Shown in pieces: positions 54,600 through 62,874 of a stretch of 64,000 nt of DNA. The first letter of the stretch is position 1. Every line of letters starts with the position of its first letter. Position numbers and translations under genes: made by a program. Below the pieces are notes generated by a model, which saw only the letters and a list, made by a program, of their open reading frames with translations, had not been told where the DNA came from and did no database searches. This DNA comes from Candidatus Ulvibacter alkanivorans (lineage in GTDB: Bacteria > Bacteroidota > Bacteroidia > Flavobacteriales > Flavobacteriaceae): NCBI RefSeq assembly GCF_003333325.1, contig NZ_QOLC01000099.1, positions 3,443 through 67,442 of the forward strand. Direction: 5' to 3'.

Positions 54600-56072
54600 A
54601 TGACTGCACACAACGACAAAATTCTTGGAGAAGGCCTAACATACGATGATGTTTTATTAGTGCCTGCTTATTCTGAAGTATTACCACGCGAGGTTAGCAT
54701 TAAAACTCAGTTTAGCCGAAACATTTCATTAAACGTTCCTATAGTTTCTGCGGCTATGGACACCGTAACCGAAAGTGCAATGGCCATTGCCATAGCCAGA
54801 GAAGGCGGGATAGGTGTACTGCACAAGAATATGACCATAGAGCAACAAGCTGCTGAGGTGCGTAAGGTAAAACGGGCCGAAAGCGGAATGATACAAGATC
54901 CGGTCACCTTGCCAAAAACTGCGACCGTAGGAGACGCACAAAATACAATGCGAGAATACAGCATTGGTGGAATTCCAATTACCGACGACAACGGTACTTT
55001 AATAGGAATTGTGACCAATCGCGATTTACGTTTTGAAAAGAACTACGACCGTTCTCTCAATGAAGTAATGACTTCCGATAATTTAGTAACAGTTGCAAAA
55101 GGTACTTCTCTTAAGGAAGCTGAAATTATACTACAAAAGAACAAAATTGAAAAACTTCCGGTCGTAGACGATAATGGAAAATTATTGGGACTTATTACCT
55201 TTCGCGATATTACCAAACTAACCCAAAAACCAATGGCCAATAAAGATGAGTATGGTCGGTTGCGTGTGGCTGCGGCCCTTGGTGTCACTGCCGATGCAGT
55301 AGACCGCGCAGAGGCATTGGTAAATGCACAAGTTGATGCTGTGATTATCGATACTGCTCACGGTCATACCAAAGGAGTGGTAATGGTCTTGAAAGAAGTT
55401 AAAAAACGATTTCCAAATTTAGAGGTGGTCGTTGGTAATATTGCAACCGCAGAGGCTGCTAACTATTTGGTAGACGCTGGCGCCGATGCAGTAAAAGTTG
55501 GGATCGGTCCTGGATCAATTTGTACGACTCGAGTTGTCGCCGGAGTTGGGTTTCCACAATTCTCTGCAGTATTAGAAGTGGCAGCTGCTATAAAAGGGAG
55601 TGGCGTGCCGGTGATCGCTGACGGAGGGATTCGCTATACGGGTGATATCCCAAAGGCAATTGCTGCCGGAGCCGATAGTGTGATGTTAGGTTCATTGCTT
55701 GCAGGTACTAAAGAATCACCGGGAGAAACGATCATCTACGAAGGTAGAAAATTTAAATCGTATCGCGGAATGGGCTCTGTTGAAGCTATGAAGCAAGGTT
55801 CTAAAGACCGGTATTTCCAGGATGTGGAAGACGATATCAAAAAATTAGTTCCCGAAGGGATTGTAGGGCGTGTGCCTTACAAAGGTGAACTGTTAGAAAG
55901 TATGACCCAATTTATTGGCGGATTAAGAGCCGGTATGGGGTATTGTGGAGCTAAGGATATAGCGGGTTTAAAAGATAATGGTAAATTCGTGAAAATTACG
56001 GCTTCAGGTATACACGAAAGCCACCCTCATGATGTAACCATCACGAAGGAGGCTCCTAATTATTCTCGATAA
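54600..56072 (+). CDS. guaB: Inosine-5'-monophosphate dehydrogenase
   Basis: GuaB oxidises IMP to XMP with NAD+, committing purine flux to GMP. The 490-residue protein has [13 protein letters not shown] near residue 13, [10 protein letters not shown] near residue 56, two CBS domains at about residues 95-205, and [11 protein letters not shown] near residue 280. The catalytic loop GPGSICTTR has Cys near residue 310, followed by [11 protein letters not shown] and YRGMGS with the IMP flap. It ends 2 bp before the stop of the convergent Skp-like gene. Confidence 0.96.
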   Translation: MTAHNDKILGEGLTYDDVLLVPAYSEVLPREVSIKTQFSRNISLNVPIVSAAMDTVTESAMAIAIAREGGIGVLHKNMTIEQQAAEVRKVKRAESGMIQDPVTLPKTATVGDAQNTMREYSIGGIPITDDNGTLIGIVTNRDLRFEKNYDRSLNEVMTSDNLVTVAKGTSLKEAEIILQKNKIEKLPVVDDNGKLLGLITFRDITKLTQKPMANKDEYGRLRVAAALGVTADAVDRAEALVNAQVDAVIIDTAHGHTKGVVMVLKEVKKRFPNLEVVVGNIATAEAANYLVDAGADAVKVGIGPGSICTTRVVAGVGFPQFSAVLEVAAAIKGSGVPVIADGGIRYTGDIPKAIAAGADSVMLGSLLAGTKESPGETIIYEGRKFKSYRGMGSVEAMKQGSKDRYFQDVEDDIKKLVPEGIVGRVPYKGELLESMTQFIGGLRAGMGYCGAKDIAGLKDNGKFVKITASGIHESHPHDVTITKEAPNYSR

Positions 56073-56074
56073 AT

Positions 56075-56584
56075 TTATTCTTTTTCAGGATCGAGCGAAA
56101 CACCAAGTTGCTTTAATACTAAGACAGTAATATCGTAATCTTCGTCTATGTATACGAGCGAATCATCGATCTGCAATACTTGTGTGTAGTCTAGTTCTTT
56201 CGCTATTGCTTCAATTGCTACGCCTATTTTCTTGTACAAGGGACGTAACACTTCATCACGTTTTATCGTAATAAGTTTTGCACCGTTTTGACGAAAATTA
56301 TTGATGTCATTTTCGGTGGTAATGATCGCTTGCTGTTTTTCTTGTTTCTGTTTTAAGGTAAACGTTGCTTCATTATCCTGATAGTCTTTTATCAAGACCT
56401 CATACTCGGCCAATTTTGCCTCCAAATCGGTATCTAATTGCGTACCGTATTTCTCGATTTCTGCTTGAGCTGCTGTGAATTCTGGCATTTTAGAAAGCAC
56501 AAAATCCACATTGATCGTACCTACCTTGCTCTGTGCGAAACCACTAAGACACAGAAACATAAAAATTACATTTAAAAATTTCAT
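56075..56584 (-). CDS. OmpH/Skp-family periplasmic chaperone
   Basis: The 169-residue protein has a signal peptide (about residues 1-18), KVGTINVDFVLSKMPEFTAAQAEI and a long coiled-coil region (about residues 40-120), as in Skp, which holds unfolded outer-membrane proteins. A short C-terminal segment folds back to the trimer core. The protein is acidic, unlike E. coli Skp. It converges on guaB with a 2-bp gap. The 182 bp upstream of its start hold no gene, and I see only AT-rich sequence there. Confidence 0.82.
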   Translation of the reverse strand: MKFLNVIFMFLCLSGFAQSKVGTINVDFVLSKMPEFTAAQAEIEKYGTQLDTDLEAKLAEYEVLIKDYQDNEATFTLKQKQEKQQAIITTENDINNFRQNGAKLITIKRDEVLRPLYKKIGVAIEAIAKELDYTQVLQIDDSLVYIDEDYDITVLVLKQLGVSLDPEKE

Positions 56585-56766
56585 TTTAATACATTTAAAT
56601 TCGACGCAAAATTACTATAATTTTTGCGATTAAAAGACGGTTACGATTTTGAGTTGTTACAAAATGCAATTATAAATCTTAGCTGTAGCTATTCCACGAT
56701 AAGATTACTACTGCCTATGAATTTAGGAGGTAAAACCAATTAGGTAAACCGTTTTAAGATCGATTG

Positions 56767-57006
56767 TTATTCGTTGTATAGTTGGCCGCGATTAGGTTTT
56801 AAGGATATGCGAAGCGCATTCATATGTTGTTTTTCAACCACTAAAAAGGCAATAAAATGAGAAGGAGAAAGTTGCTGGGTGCCGGTTAGTGTATGCTTAA
56901 GTTGTTCGGTCTGAGCGTATTCTTCTAAATGTTTGGCATGGTGTAAGGCAATTGGTTCGGCATTGGGTCCCCTAAAATCCCATATTAATTTAACGCGATC
57001 TTTCAT
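56767..57006 (-). CDS. Small hypothetical protein
   Basis: I do not recognise this 79-residue protein. It begins MKDRVKLIWDFRGP, has a histidine-rich stretch (ALHHAKHLEEYAQ) near residue 20 and no signal peptide or membrane segment. Its ATG overlaps the stop of the SRPBCC gene (ATGA type), which supports its being a real, coupled gene. The two proteins may act together. Function unknown. Confidence 0.65.
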   Translation of the reverse strand: MKDRVKLIWDFRGPNAEPIALHHAKHLEEYAQTEQLKHTLTGTQQLSPSHFIAFLVVEKQHMNALRISLKPNRGQLYNE

Positions 57007-57461
57007 TGTTCGTCGGCTACTGACGTACCATTTTCGGCAAAATTCTTAAAATTGATCATGAATTTTTTCGATTGTTTCTTAAACGCGCCTGGCATTAAGA
57101 ACCCCATTAATTTCATACCGAAGCCAGCAAACTGAAATTCACTTTCCGAGATCCACTTTGTCTTATTTTCGCCTACTTCTTCAAAATAGTTTCGTTGCAT
57201 GTTATGTACTCCTTTAGTGTCGTAGGTAGCATGAAACTCAGATGGGAATTGGTTTTTGATGATCGTTTCTACCATGCTCATTTCCCTTTTACCCATTTTA
57301 TAATCTAATTTCATCTTAGCACCTTCTTTCCCCGGTATACCACTTATCATCTCGTAGTCCAAGAGTCCTCTCTGCCAATGTTTCATATTATCGGGGTTGT
57401 CCATTTTTTTAATTACTTCCTCTCGAGGTAAGTCGATGATAATTTCGATTGTATACTTCAT
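57003..57461 (-). CDS. SRPBCC/START-like fold protein
   Basis: I start at ATG 57461 (MKYTIEIIIDLPREEVIKKM), giving 152 residues; the longer reading runs through non-coding sequence towards the opposite gene. Residues 1-145 look like a polyketide-cyclase/SRPBCC domain, with PDNMKHWQRGL near residue 25 and a terminal helix FGMKLMGFLMPGAFKKQSKKFM. These proteins bind hydrophobic ligands; the ligand is unknown. Its stop overlaps the small downstream gene. Confidence 0.8.
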   Translation of the reverse strand: MKYTIEIIIDLPREEVIKKMDNPDNMKHWQRGLLDYEMISGIPGKEGAKMKLDYKMGKREMSMVETIIKNQFPSEFHATYDTKGVHNMQRNYFEEVGENKTKWISESEFQFAGFGMKLMGFLMPGAFKKQSKKFMINFKNFAENGTSVADEQ

Positions 57462-57565
57462 ATCAATTAATTTGGTTGTGGATATAAAATTACACAATTT
57501 TCGGCACAGTATATGTGTAAGAGGATACACTATATTGATAGGCTGTAACGTTAGATGGAATAGTC

Positions 57566-57595
57566 TTGCGTAACCGTAGCTTTTTGCTATTTTTG
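57566..57595 (+). promoter_or_regulatory. Bacteroidetes-type promoter of the foldase operon
   Basis: TTG (57566-57568), a 19-bp spacer and TATTTTTG (57588-57595) match the promoter form exactly. It lies 21 bp before the first possible start codon of the three foldase genes. Confidence 0.65.
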
Positions 57596-57616
57596 CCAAG
57601 CTTTATTACACGTTAA

Positions 57617-59587
57617 ATGTTTACTGAAATGAACAGAAAATTAGCATTAATTCTTGGGTTTCTTTGTGCCGTTGTCACGGTACAGGCTCAAAACGAAAGT
57701 GATGTGTTGTTGACGATAGATGGTGATCCTGTCTATGCCTCTGAATTTAAGCGCGTTTATACCAAGAATCTCGAACTTGTTCAAGATGAGAGTCAGAAGA
57801 ATGTCACGGGCTATTTGGATCTATTTATCGATTACAAATTAAAGGTCGCCGAAGCGTATGCACAAAATTTAGATGAAGCGCCATCGTATCAAAAAGAATT
57901 TGCGAAGTATGAAGAACAACTGTCACGAAATTATATCTTCGAAGATAAGGTTACCGAAGAACTAACCAAAGAAGCTTACGAACGAGGCTTGGAAGAAATT
58001 GAAGCTTCTCATATCTTGATTCGTGCCGACTATAATAGTGTGCCGCAGGATACATTAAAAGCGTATAATAAAATAGCTGAGATAAGAGAAAGAGCTATAG
58101 CGGGTGAAGATTTTGCGTCATTGGCCAAAGAACTTTCAGAAGAACCCGGAGCCAAAGAACGCGCAGGTTATTTAGGGTATTTTAGTGTTTTTTCCTTGGT
58201 GTACCCATTCGAATCTATGGCCTATGCAACTCCGGAAGGTGAAATATCTGAGATAGTTCGTACGCAGTATGGATATCATATTATTTATGTACAGGACCGT
58301 AGAGAACGCTCTCCTAAGATTGAGGTCTCTCATATCATGATTTCTGAAAATAAGGGTCCACGAACTTTTGACCCTGAAGAGCGAATTAATGAGATCAATA
58401 CATTATTAGCACAAGGAGAGAGCTTTGAAAGTTTGGCCAAACAATTTTCAGATGATACCAACTCGGCCAAAAGAGGTGGAAAGTTAAATCCTTTTGGAAA
58501 AGGGGAGCTCCGCTCAAAGATATTTGAAGAGAAAGCCTTGGAACTGTCTAAACCGGGCGAATTATCGAAGCCGTTTAAATCTGAATTTGGTTGGCATATC
58601 GTTCGATTTGATGGTCAACTGCCTATTGAAACCTTCGAAGAAAAGCAACCGGAGCTCGAAAAACGAGTAAAGGAAGGTTCACGATCTAAGATAATTGTAA
58701 ATGCCGTGAATAAGGTGATCAAGGATCGCTACGGATTTGAGCATGGTGAACCATATCTCCCGTTCTTTGAGAATTATGTGACCGATAGTATTATGAAAAG
58801 AAAATGGGAATATGTGCCTATTTCTTCTGAAGATGACAAGCTATTGTTCAAAATTGGCGACAATAATGTTACCTATAACGATTTTGCAAGCTTTGTAAAC
58901 GAGAATCAAAAAAGAAGACGTTTGCCTGCTACCAAACGCGCTATTCTTATTCAGTTGTACGATGAGTTCGAAACTCGTGAATTGAAACAATATTTCAGAA
59001 AAAGATTAGAACAAGAAAATGAAGAATATGCCGGCGTGATTGGTGAGTATAGAGATGGATTGCTAATTTTTGATGTAATGAACAAGAACATCTGGAAAAC
59101 GGCGAAGAACGATTCAATTGGATTGCAAGAATTCTTTCAGAAAACCAATGCCAACTATGTTTGGAAGCAACGTGTAGATGCAAGTATCCTTACGGCCACC
59201 GATAAAACTACCGCCGCTCGTGTTCAAGCCATGTTGCAGCAAGGAAAAGCAGCAGAAGAAGTTAAGGAAGAACTGAACACGAACGACAGCCTAAATGTGA
59301 TCCTTACAACGGGTATTTTTGAGATCGATGAAAAGGATCTACCACCAAATCTAGAGGTCGCAGAAGGAGTTTCAAAAATATATCCTAACGAAGATACGTT
59401 TGTGGTAGTAAAGGTTAATAAAATTTTTCCGCCGGGAAATAAATCATTAGAAGACGTAAAGGGGCGCGTTATAAATGCCTATCAAACCTATCTCGAGGAA
59501 CAATGGATGGAAAGTCTTCGGAAAAAATACAAGGTGGAAATAAATAAAAAGGTGCTTAAAAAGCTTCAGAAAGAATTAGACTCTTAA
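57617..59587 (+). CDS. Periplasmic peptidyl-prolyl isomerase with two PpiC domains
   Basis: The 656-residue protein has a signal peptide ending VQAQ, a SurA-like N-terminal region, and two parvulin domains: EASHILIRADY to TQYGYHIIYVQ at about 130-228 and EVSHIMISENKG to SEFGWHIVRFD at about 236-335. A C-terminal region of about 300 residues has no known domain. Parvulin/SurA proteins help outer-membrane proteins fold. An ATG four codons later (57629) fits the signal peptide start better and may be the true start. It is followed by two related genes with 1-bp and 35-bp overlaps. Confidence 0.87.
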   Translation: MFTEMNRKLALILGFLCAVVTVQAQNESDVLLTIDGDPVYASEFKRVYTKNLELVQDESQKNVTGYLDLFIDYKLKVAEAYAQNLDEAPSYQKEFAKYEEQLSRNYIFEDKVTEELTKEAYERGLEEIEASHILIRADYNSVPQDTLKAYNKIAEIRERAIAGEDFASLAKELSEEPGAKERAGYLGYFSVFSLVYPFESMAYATPEGEISEIVRTQYGYHIIYVQDRRERSPKIEVSHIMISENKGPRTFDPEERINEINTLLAQGESFESLAKQFSDDTNSAKRGGKLNPFGKGELRSKIFEEKALELSKPGELSKPFKSEFGWHIVRFDGQLPIETFEEKQPELEKRVKEGSRSKIIVNAVNKVIKDRYGFEHGEPYLPFFENYVTDSIMKRKWEYVPISSEDDKLLFKIGDNNVTYNDFASFVNENQKRRRLPATKRAILIQLYDEFETRELKQYFRKRLEQENEEYAGVIGEYRDGLLIFDVMNKNIWKTAKNDSIGLQEFFQKTNANYVWKQRVDASILTATDKTTAARVQAMLQQGKAAEEVKEELNTNDSLNVILTTGIFEIDEKDLPPNLEVAEGVSKIYPNEDTFVVVKVNKIFPPGNKSLEDVKGRVINAYQTYLEEQWMESLRKKYKVEINKKVLKKLQKELDS

Positions 59588-60432
59588 TGCGGAAATTGCT
59601 GTATATATGTGTAATGTGTAGTCTGTTGGTCGCTTGTGATTATTTTAAACAAGATACCGAGAAGATTCCCGTAGCACGCGTTAATGACACTTTTTTATAT
59701 GAAGAGGATATAAAGGCGTTACTGTCTGAAGATGCTTCCGAAGAAGACAGCACGCTTATTGTAAGTAGCTATATCACTCGCTGGGCCACACAACAGTTAC
59801 TAATAGACCAAGCGAAGATCAATCTTTCCGAAGACAAACTGGAATCCTACGATAAACTGGTTCGAGAATATAAGAATGACCTGTATACGGAAGCGTATAA
59901 AAATGTGATCGTATCGAAGCAATTGGATAGCACGGTTTCTGAAGAAGAATTTATTGCCTATTACGAACAGAACAAGGACAATTTCAAGCTCAACGACGAC
60001 CTAGTAAAAGTTCGCTATATACATGTAATCGACGGATTTACGAACTTGGCTGCAACGAAGCAAAAATTTAGTCGTTTTAATAAAGAGGATCAAGAAGCGT
60101 TAAATGCGTTGAGCATTCAGTTTACTTCGTATAATTTTAACGACTCGACTTGGGTGAAAAAAGAAGCGTTAATTGAGGCGTTGCCCATTCTGAAGACAGA
60201 AGAACAAAATTTGATAAAAAATTCGAATACCATACAGTTACAAGACTCATTAGGAGTATATTTGGTGAAAATTGAAGATGTACTTACCACCAACGATGTT
60301 GCTCCTCTGTCTTTTATTAAACCAACCATCAAACAAATAATTTTAAACAAACGAAAGCTAGAGCTTATCAGGAAACTGGAAAAAGATATAACTAAGGATG
60401 CTATTAAAAACAACAAATTTGAAACGTATTAA
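59587..60432 (+). CDS. SurA-like lipoprotein without a clear parvulin domain
   Basis: The 281-residue protein has a lipoprotein signal (CSLLVACDYF, Cys near residue 16) and a helical SurA-N-like region including ARVNDTFLYEEDIKALL near residue 28 and ITRWATQQLLIDQA near residue 62. A segment VRYIHVIDG near residue 140 recalls a decayed parvulin strand. It shares one base with the previous foldase gene and is overlapped by 35 bp by the next. A membrane-tethered chaperone role is inferred from shape and context. Confidence 0.75.
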   Translation: MRKLLYICVMCSLLVACDYFKQDTEKIPVARVNDTFLYEEDIKALLSEDASEEDSTLIVSSYITRWATQQLLIDQAKINLSEDKLESYDKLVREYKNDLYTEAYKNVIVSKQLDSTVSEEEFIAYYEQNKDNFKLNDDLVKVRYIHVIDGFTNLAATKQKFSRFNKEDQEALNALSIQFTSYNFNDSTWVKKEALIEALPILKTEEQNLIKNSNTIQLQDSLGVYLVKIEDVLTTNDVAPLSFIKPTIKQIILNKRKLELIRKLEKDITKDAIKNNKFETY

Positions 60433-61873
60433 ATCAACATCATTCCTACTAATGCTAATGGTCGTTGGGCTATCCTACTCGGTTACAGCACAAGAGGTGG
60501 TTACGGCAGATAGTACAGGTGTCGTAACATCGGCAGCTGAATCCACCAAAGTAGTGGTTGAAAAAGATACAGTTAAAACGCCATTTAAAAGGTATAAGGC
60601 CGAAGGTGTAACAGCGGTGGTAGGTGACTATGTTATTTTAGATAGTGACATCGACAAGAGTTACATCGAATTACAGCAACAGGGAATTTCGATAGAAGAT
60701 GTCTCTCGCTGTCAGCTGTTGGAAAAACTTCTAGAGGATAAGCTATATGCGCATCACGCCAAGCAGGATAGTATTATTGTAAGTGATGCCGAGATCAATG
60801 CTCAGATCGACCAACAAGTTCAATATATGATTAGTGAGTTGGGAAGCGCAGAGAAAGTTGCGAATTATTACCGTAAAGAAAATATAGGCGAGTTAAAATC
60901 TGAGTTGTTCGAAGTGAACAAAACAATTCGTCTCGCTAGTGAGATGCAGCGTAAGATTGTTTCTGAAATAGAAGTAACTCCTGAAGAAACCAGAGAGTTC
61001 TTCTTTTCAATTCCCGAAGAGGAACGTCCTGTGTTTAGTGCCGAAGTAGAAGTAGCACAGATCGTGATCGAACCGGAAGTGACCGAAACGGCACGAAAAA
61101 ATGTGATCGACCGCCTAAACCAAATGCGGGTAGATATCGTGGAGAACGGAGCGAGCTTCGCTACCAAGGCGGTATTGTATTCTAAGGATGGAAGTGCTCA
61201 AAAAGGAGGGTTGATAGAAGGAGTTACACGAACTGCGCCTTTGGCGAAAGAATTCAAGGATCAGGCTTTCTCATTGTTAGAGGGAGAAGTAAGCGAACCC
61301 TTTGAAACTGAATTTGGCTATCATATTTTATACGTTGAAAAGATTCGAGGCCAAGAAGTAGATGTGCGACACATCATCTTATTTCCGGAGGTAAGTCAGG
61401 TGACCATAGATAAAGCAAAAGCTGAGATCGAATCGATTCGAGAAAAAATCGTAAATGGAGAAATGACCTTTGCCGAGGCCGCTCGTGAATACTCTCATGA
61501 ACAAGAAACTAAGAACAACGGTGGTCAGTTGGTAAATCCGGTAACGGGCGATACGCGTTTCGATCTTACCAAAATGGATCCGGCATTAAGTGCTCAGGTA
61601 TACAATCTTAAAAACAATGAGGTTTCTAAGGTTTACAGCGACCGAGACTACACCGGAAAGAGTAAATTCAAGATCCTAACAGTGACCAATCGATACGATG
61701 AACATACGGCAGATTACGCGAAAGATTACGAGAAGATAAAAGAATTGGCACTAAAAGAAAAGCAGATAAAAGCCATAAAAGAATGGCAAAATGAAAAAAT
61801 CAAAGAAACTTATGTGAATGTAAATGAGGACTATCAGTCATGTGAGTTTGCCGGAGATTGGACTAAAAAGTAA
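60398..61873 (+). CDS. SurA-like periplasmic chaperone with two PpiC domains
   Basis: SurA escorts outer-membrane proteins across the periplasm. The 491-residue protein has a signal peptide (about residues 10-32), an N-terminal chaperone region with AVVGDYVILDSDIDKSYIEL near residue 71, and two parvulin domains. The first starts EVEVAQIVIEPE near 214 and ends TEFGYHILYVEK; the second starts EVDVRHIILFPEV near 320. The layout and length fit SurA better than the first gene of the run. It overlaps the previous gene by 35 bp, and moxR follows 8 bp after it. Confidence 0.88.
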   Translation: MLLKTTNLKRIKSTSFLLMLMVVGLSYSVTAQEVVTADSTGVVTSAAESTKVVVEKDTVKTPFKRYKAEGVTAVVGDYVILDSDIDKSYIELQQQGISIEDVSRCQLLEKLLEDKLYAHHAKQDSIIVSDAEINAQIDQQVQYMISELGSAEKVANYYRKENIGELKSELFEVNKTIRLASEMQRKIVSEIEVTPEETREFFFSIPEEERPVFSAEVEVAQIVIEPEVTETARKNVIDRLNQMRVDIVENGASFATKAVLYSKDGSAQKGGLIEGVTRTAPLAKEFKDQAFSLLEGEVSEPFETEFGYHILYVEKIRGQEVDVRHIILFPEVSQVTIDKAKAEIESIREKIVNGEMTFAEAAREYSHEQETKNNGGQLVNPVTGDTRFDLTKMDPALSAQVYNLKNNEVSKVYSDRDYTGKSKFKILTVTNRYDEHTADYAKDYEKIKELALKEKQIKAIKEWQNEKIKETYVNVNEDYQSCEFAGDWTKK

Positions 61874-61881
61874 ATAAATTT

Positions 61882-62835
61882 ATGTCAGACGTAACAGCAG
61901 TAGAACAACTCGTAACAAAATACAATGCCCTTCGTACAGAGATCAAAAAAGTGATCGTTGGGCAAGATGAAGTAGTTGAAGAAGTGTTGCTTTCCATTTT
62001 TTCGGGAGGGCATGCACTGCTTATTGGTGTTCCCGGTTTGGCAAAGACCTTACTTGTAAATACCATTGCGCAAGCATTGGGATTACAGTTTAAACGAATT
62101 CAATTTACTCCAGATCTTATGCCGAGTGATATCTTAGGATCTGAAATACTAGATAAGGATCGCGAATTTAAATTTATAAAGGGACCTATATTCGCCAATA
62201 TCATTTTGGCCGATGAGATCAACCGTACACCTCCTAAAACGCAAGCAGCCTTACTGGAGGCAATGCAGGAACGTGCGGTGACCGTGGCAGGGAATCATTA
62301 TAAATTAGCGTTGCCGTATTTTGTGCTGGCTACACAAAACCCAATAGAACAAGAAGGAACCTACCCTTTACCGGAAGCGCAATTGGACCGTTTCATGTTC
62401 GCAGTAAATTTGGATTATCCGTCTTTTTCAGAAGAGGTGGAAGTTGTAAAATCTACAACTTCAGGCGATGTTTCCGAAGTGAATTCCTTATTTACAGCAC
62501 AAGAGATCATCGACTACCAACAATTAATTCGTCGTATTCCAGTAGCCGATAATGTTATCGAATACGCAGTGACATTAGTTGGCAAAACACGACCAAAAAG
62601 TCAGGCCGCACCTCAAAATATTAAAAATTATATCGATTGGGGGGCAGGCCCGAGAGCCTCTCAGAATTTGATCTTGGCAGCAAAAGCCAATGCGGCACTT
62701 AGAGGAAAGTTCTCACCAGATATAGAGGATGTCCAAAAAGTGGCGACCGGGATACTGCGTCATCGAATGATTAAGAACTACAAAGCGGAAGCAGAAGGCC
62801 TCTCGATTGAAGAAATAATTCACAGCTTATTTTAA
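61882..62835 (+). CDS. MoxR-family AAA+ ATPase
   Basis: The 317-residue protein has Walker A IGVPGLAKTLLVNT near residue 53, Walker B FANIILADEINRTPPKTQAALLEAMQE near residue 105 and sensor ATQNPIEQEGTYPLPEAQLDRF near residue 150. A C-terminal lid starts GAGPRASQNLILAAKA near residue 253. MoxR proteins act as chaperones that mature or insert metal into partner proteins, often von Willebrand A-domain proteins. None is seen before the window ends. It may be cotranscribed with the foldase run. Confidence 0.92.
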   Translation: MSDVTAVEQLVTKYNALRTEIKKVIVGQDEVVEEVLLSIFSGGHALLIGVPGLAKTLLVNTIAQALGLQFKRIQFTPDLMPSDILGSEILDKDREFKFIKGPIFANIILADEINRTPPKTQAALLEAMQERAVTVAGNHYKLALPYFVLATQNPIEQEGTYPLPEAQLDRFMFAVNLDYPSFSEEVEVVKSTTSGDVSEVNSLFTAQEIIDYQQLIRRIPVADNVIEYAVTLVGKTRPKSQAAPQNIKNYIDWGAGPRASQNLILAAKANAALRGKFSPDIEDVQKVATGILRHRMIKNYKAEAEGLSIEEIIHSLF

Positions 62836-62874
62836 TTTTACTATTTTCATCGAGTACAAACGCTAGCGTAACTC

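Noticed and set aside
57462..57599. Longer SRPBCC protein starting at 57599
   Set aside because: The added segment overlaps the promoter of the opposite foldase operon and has no domain features.
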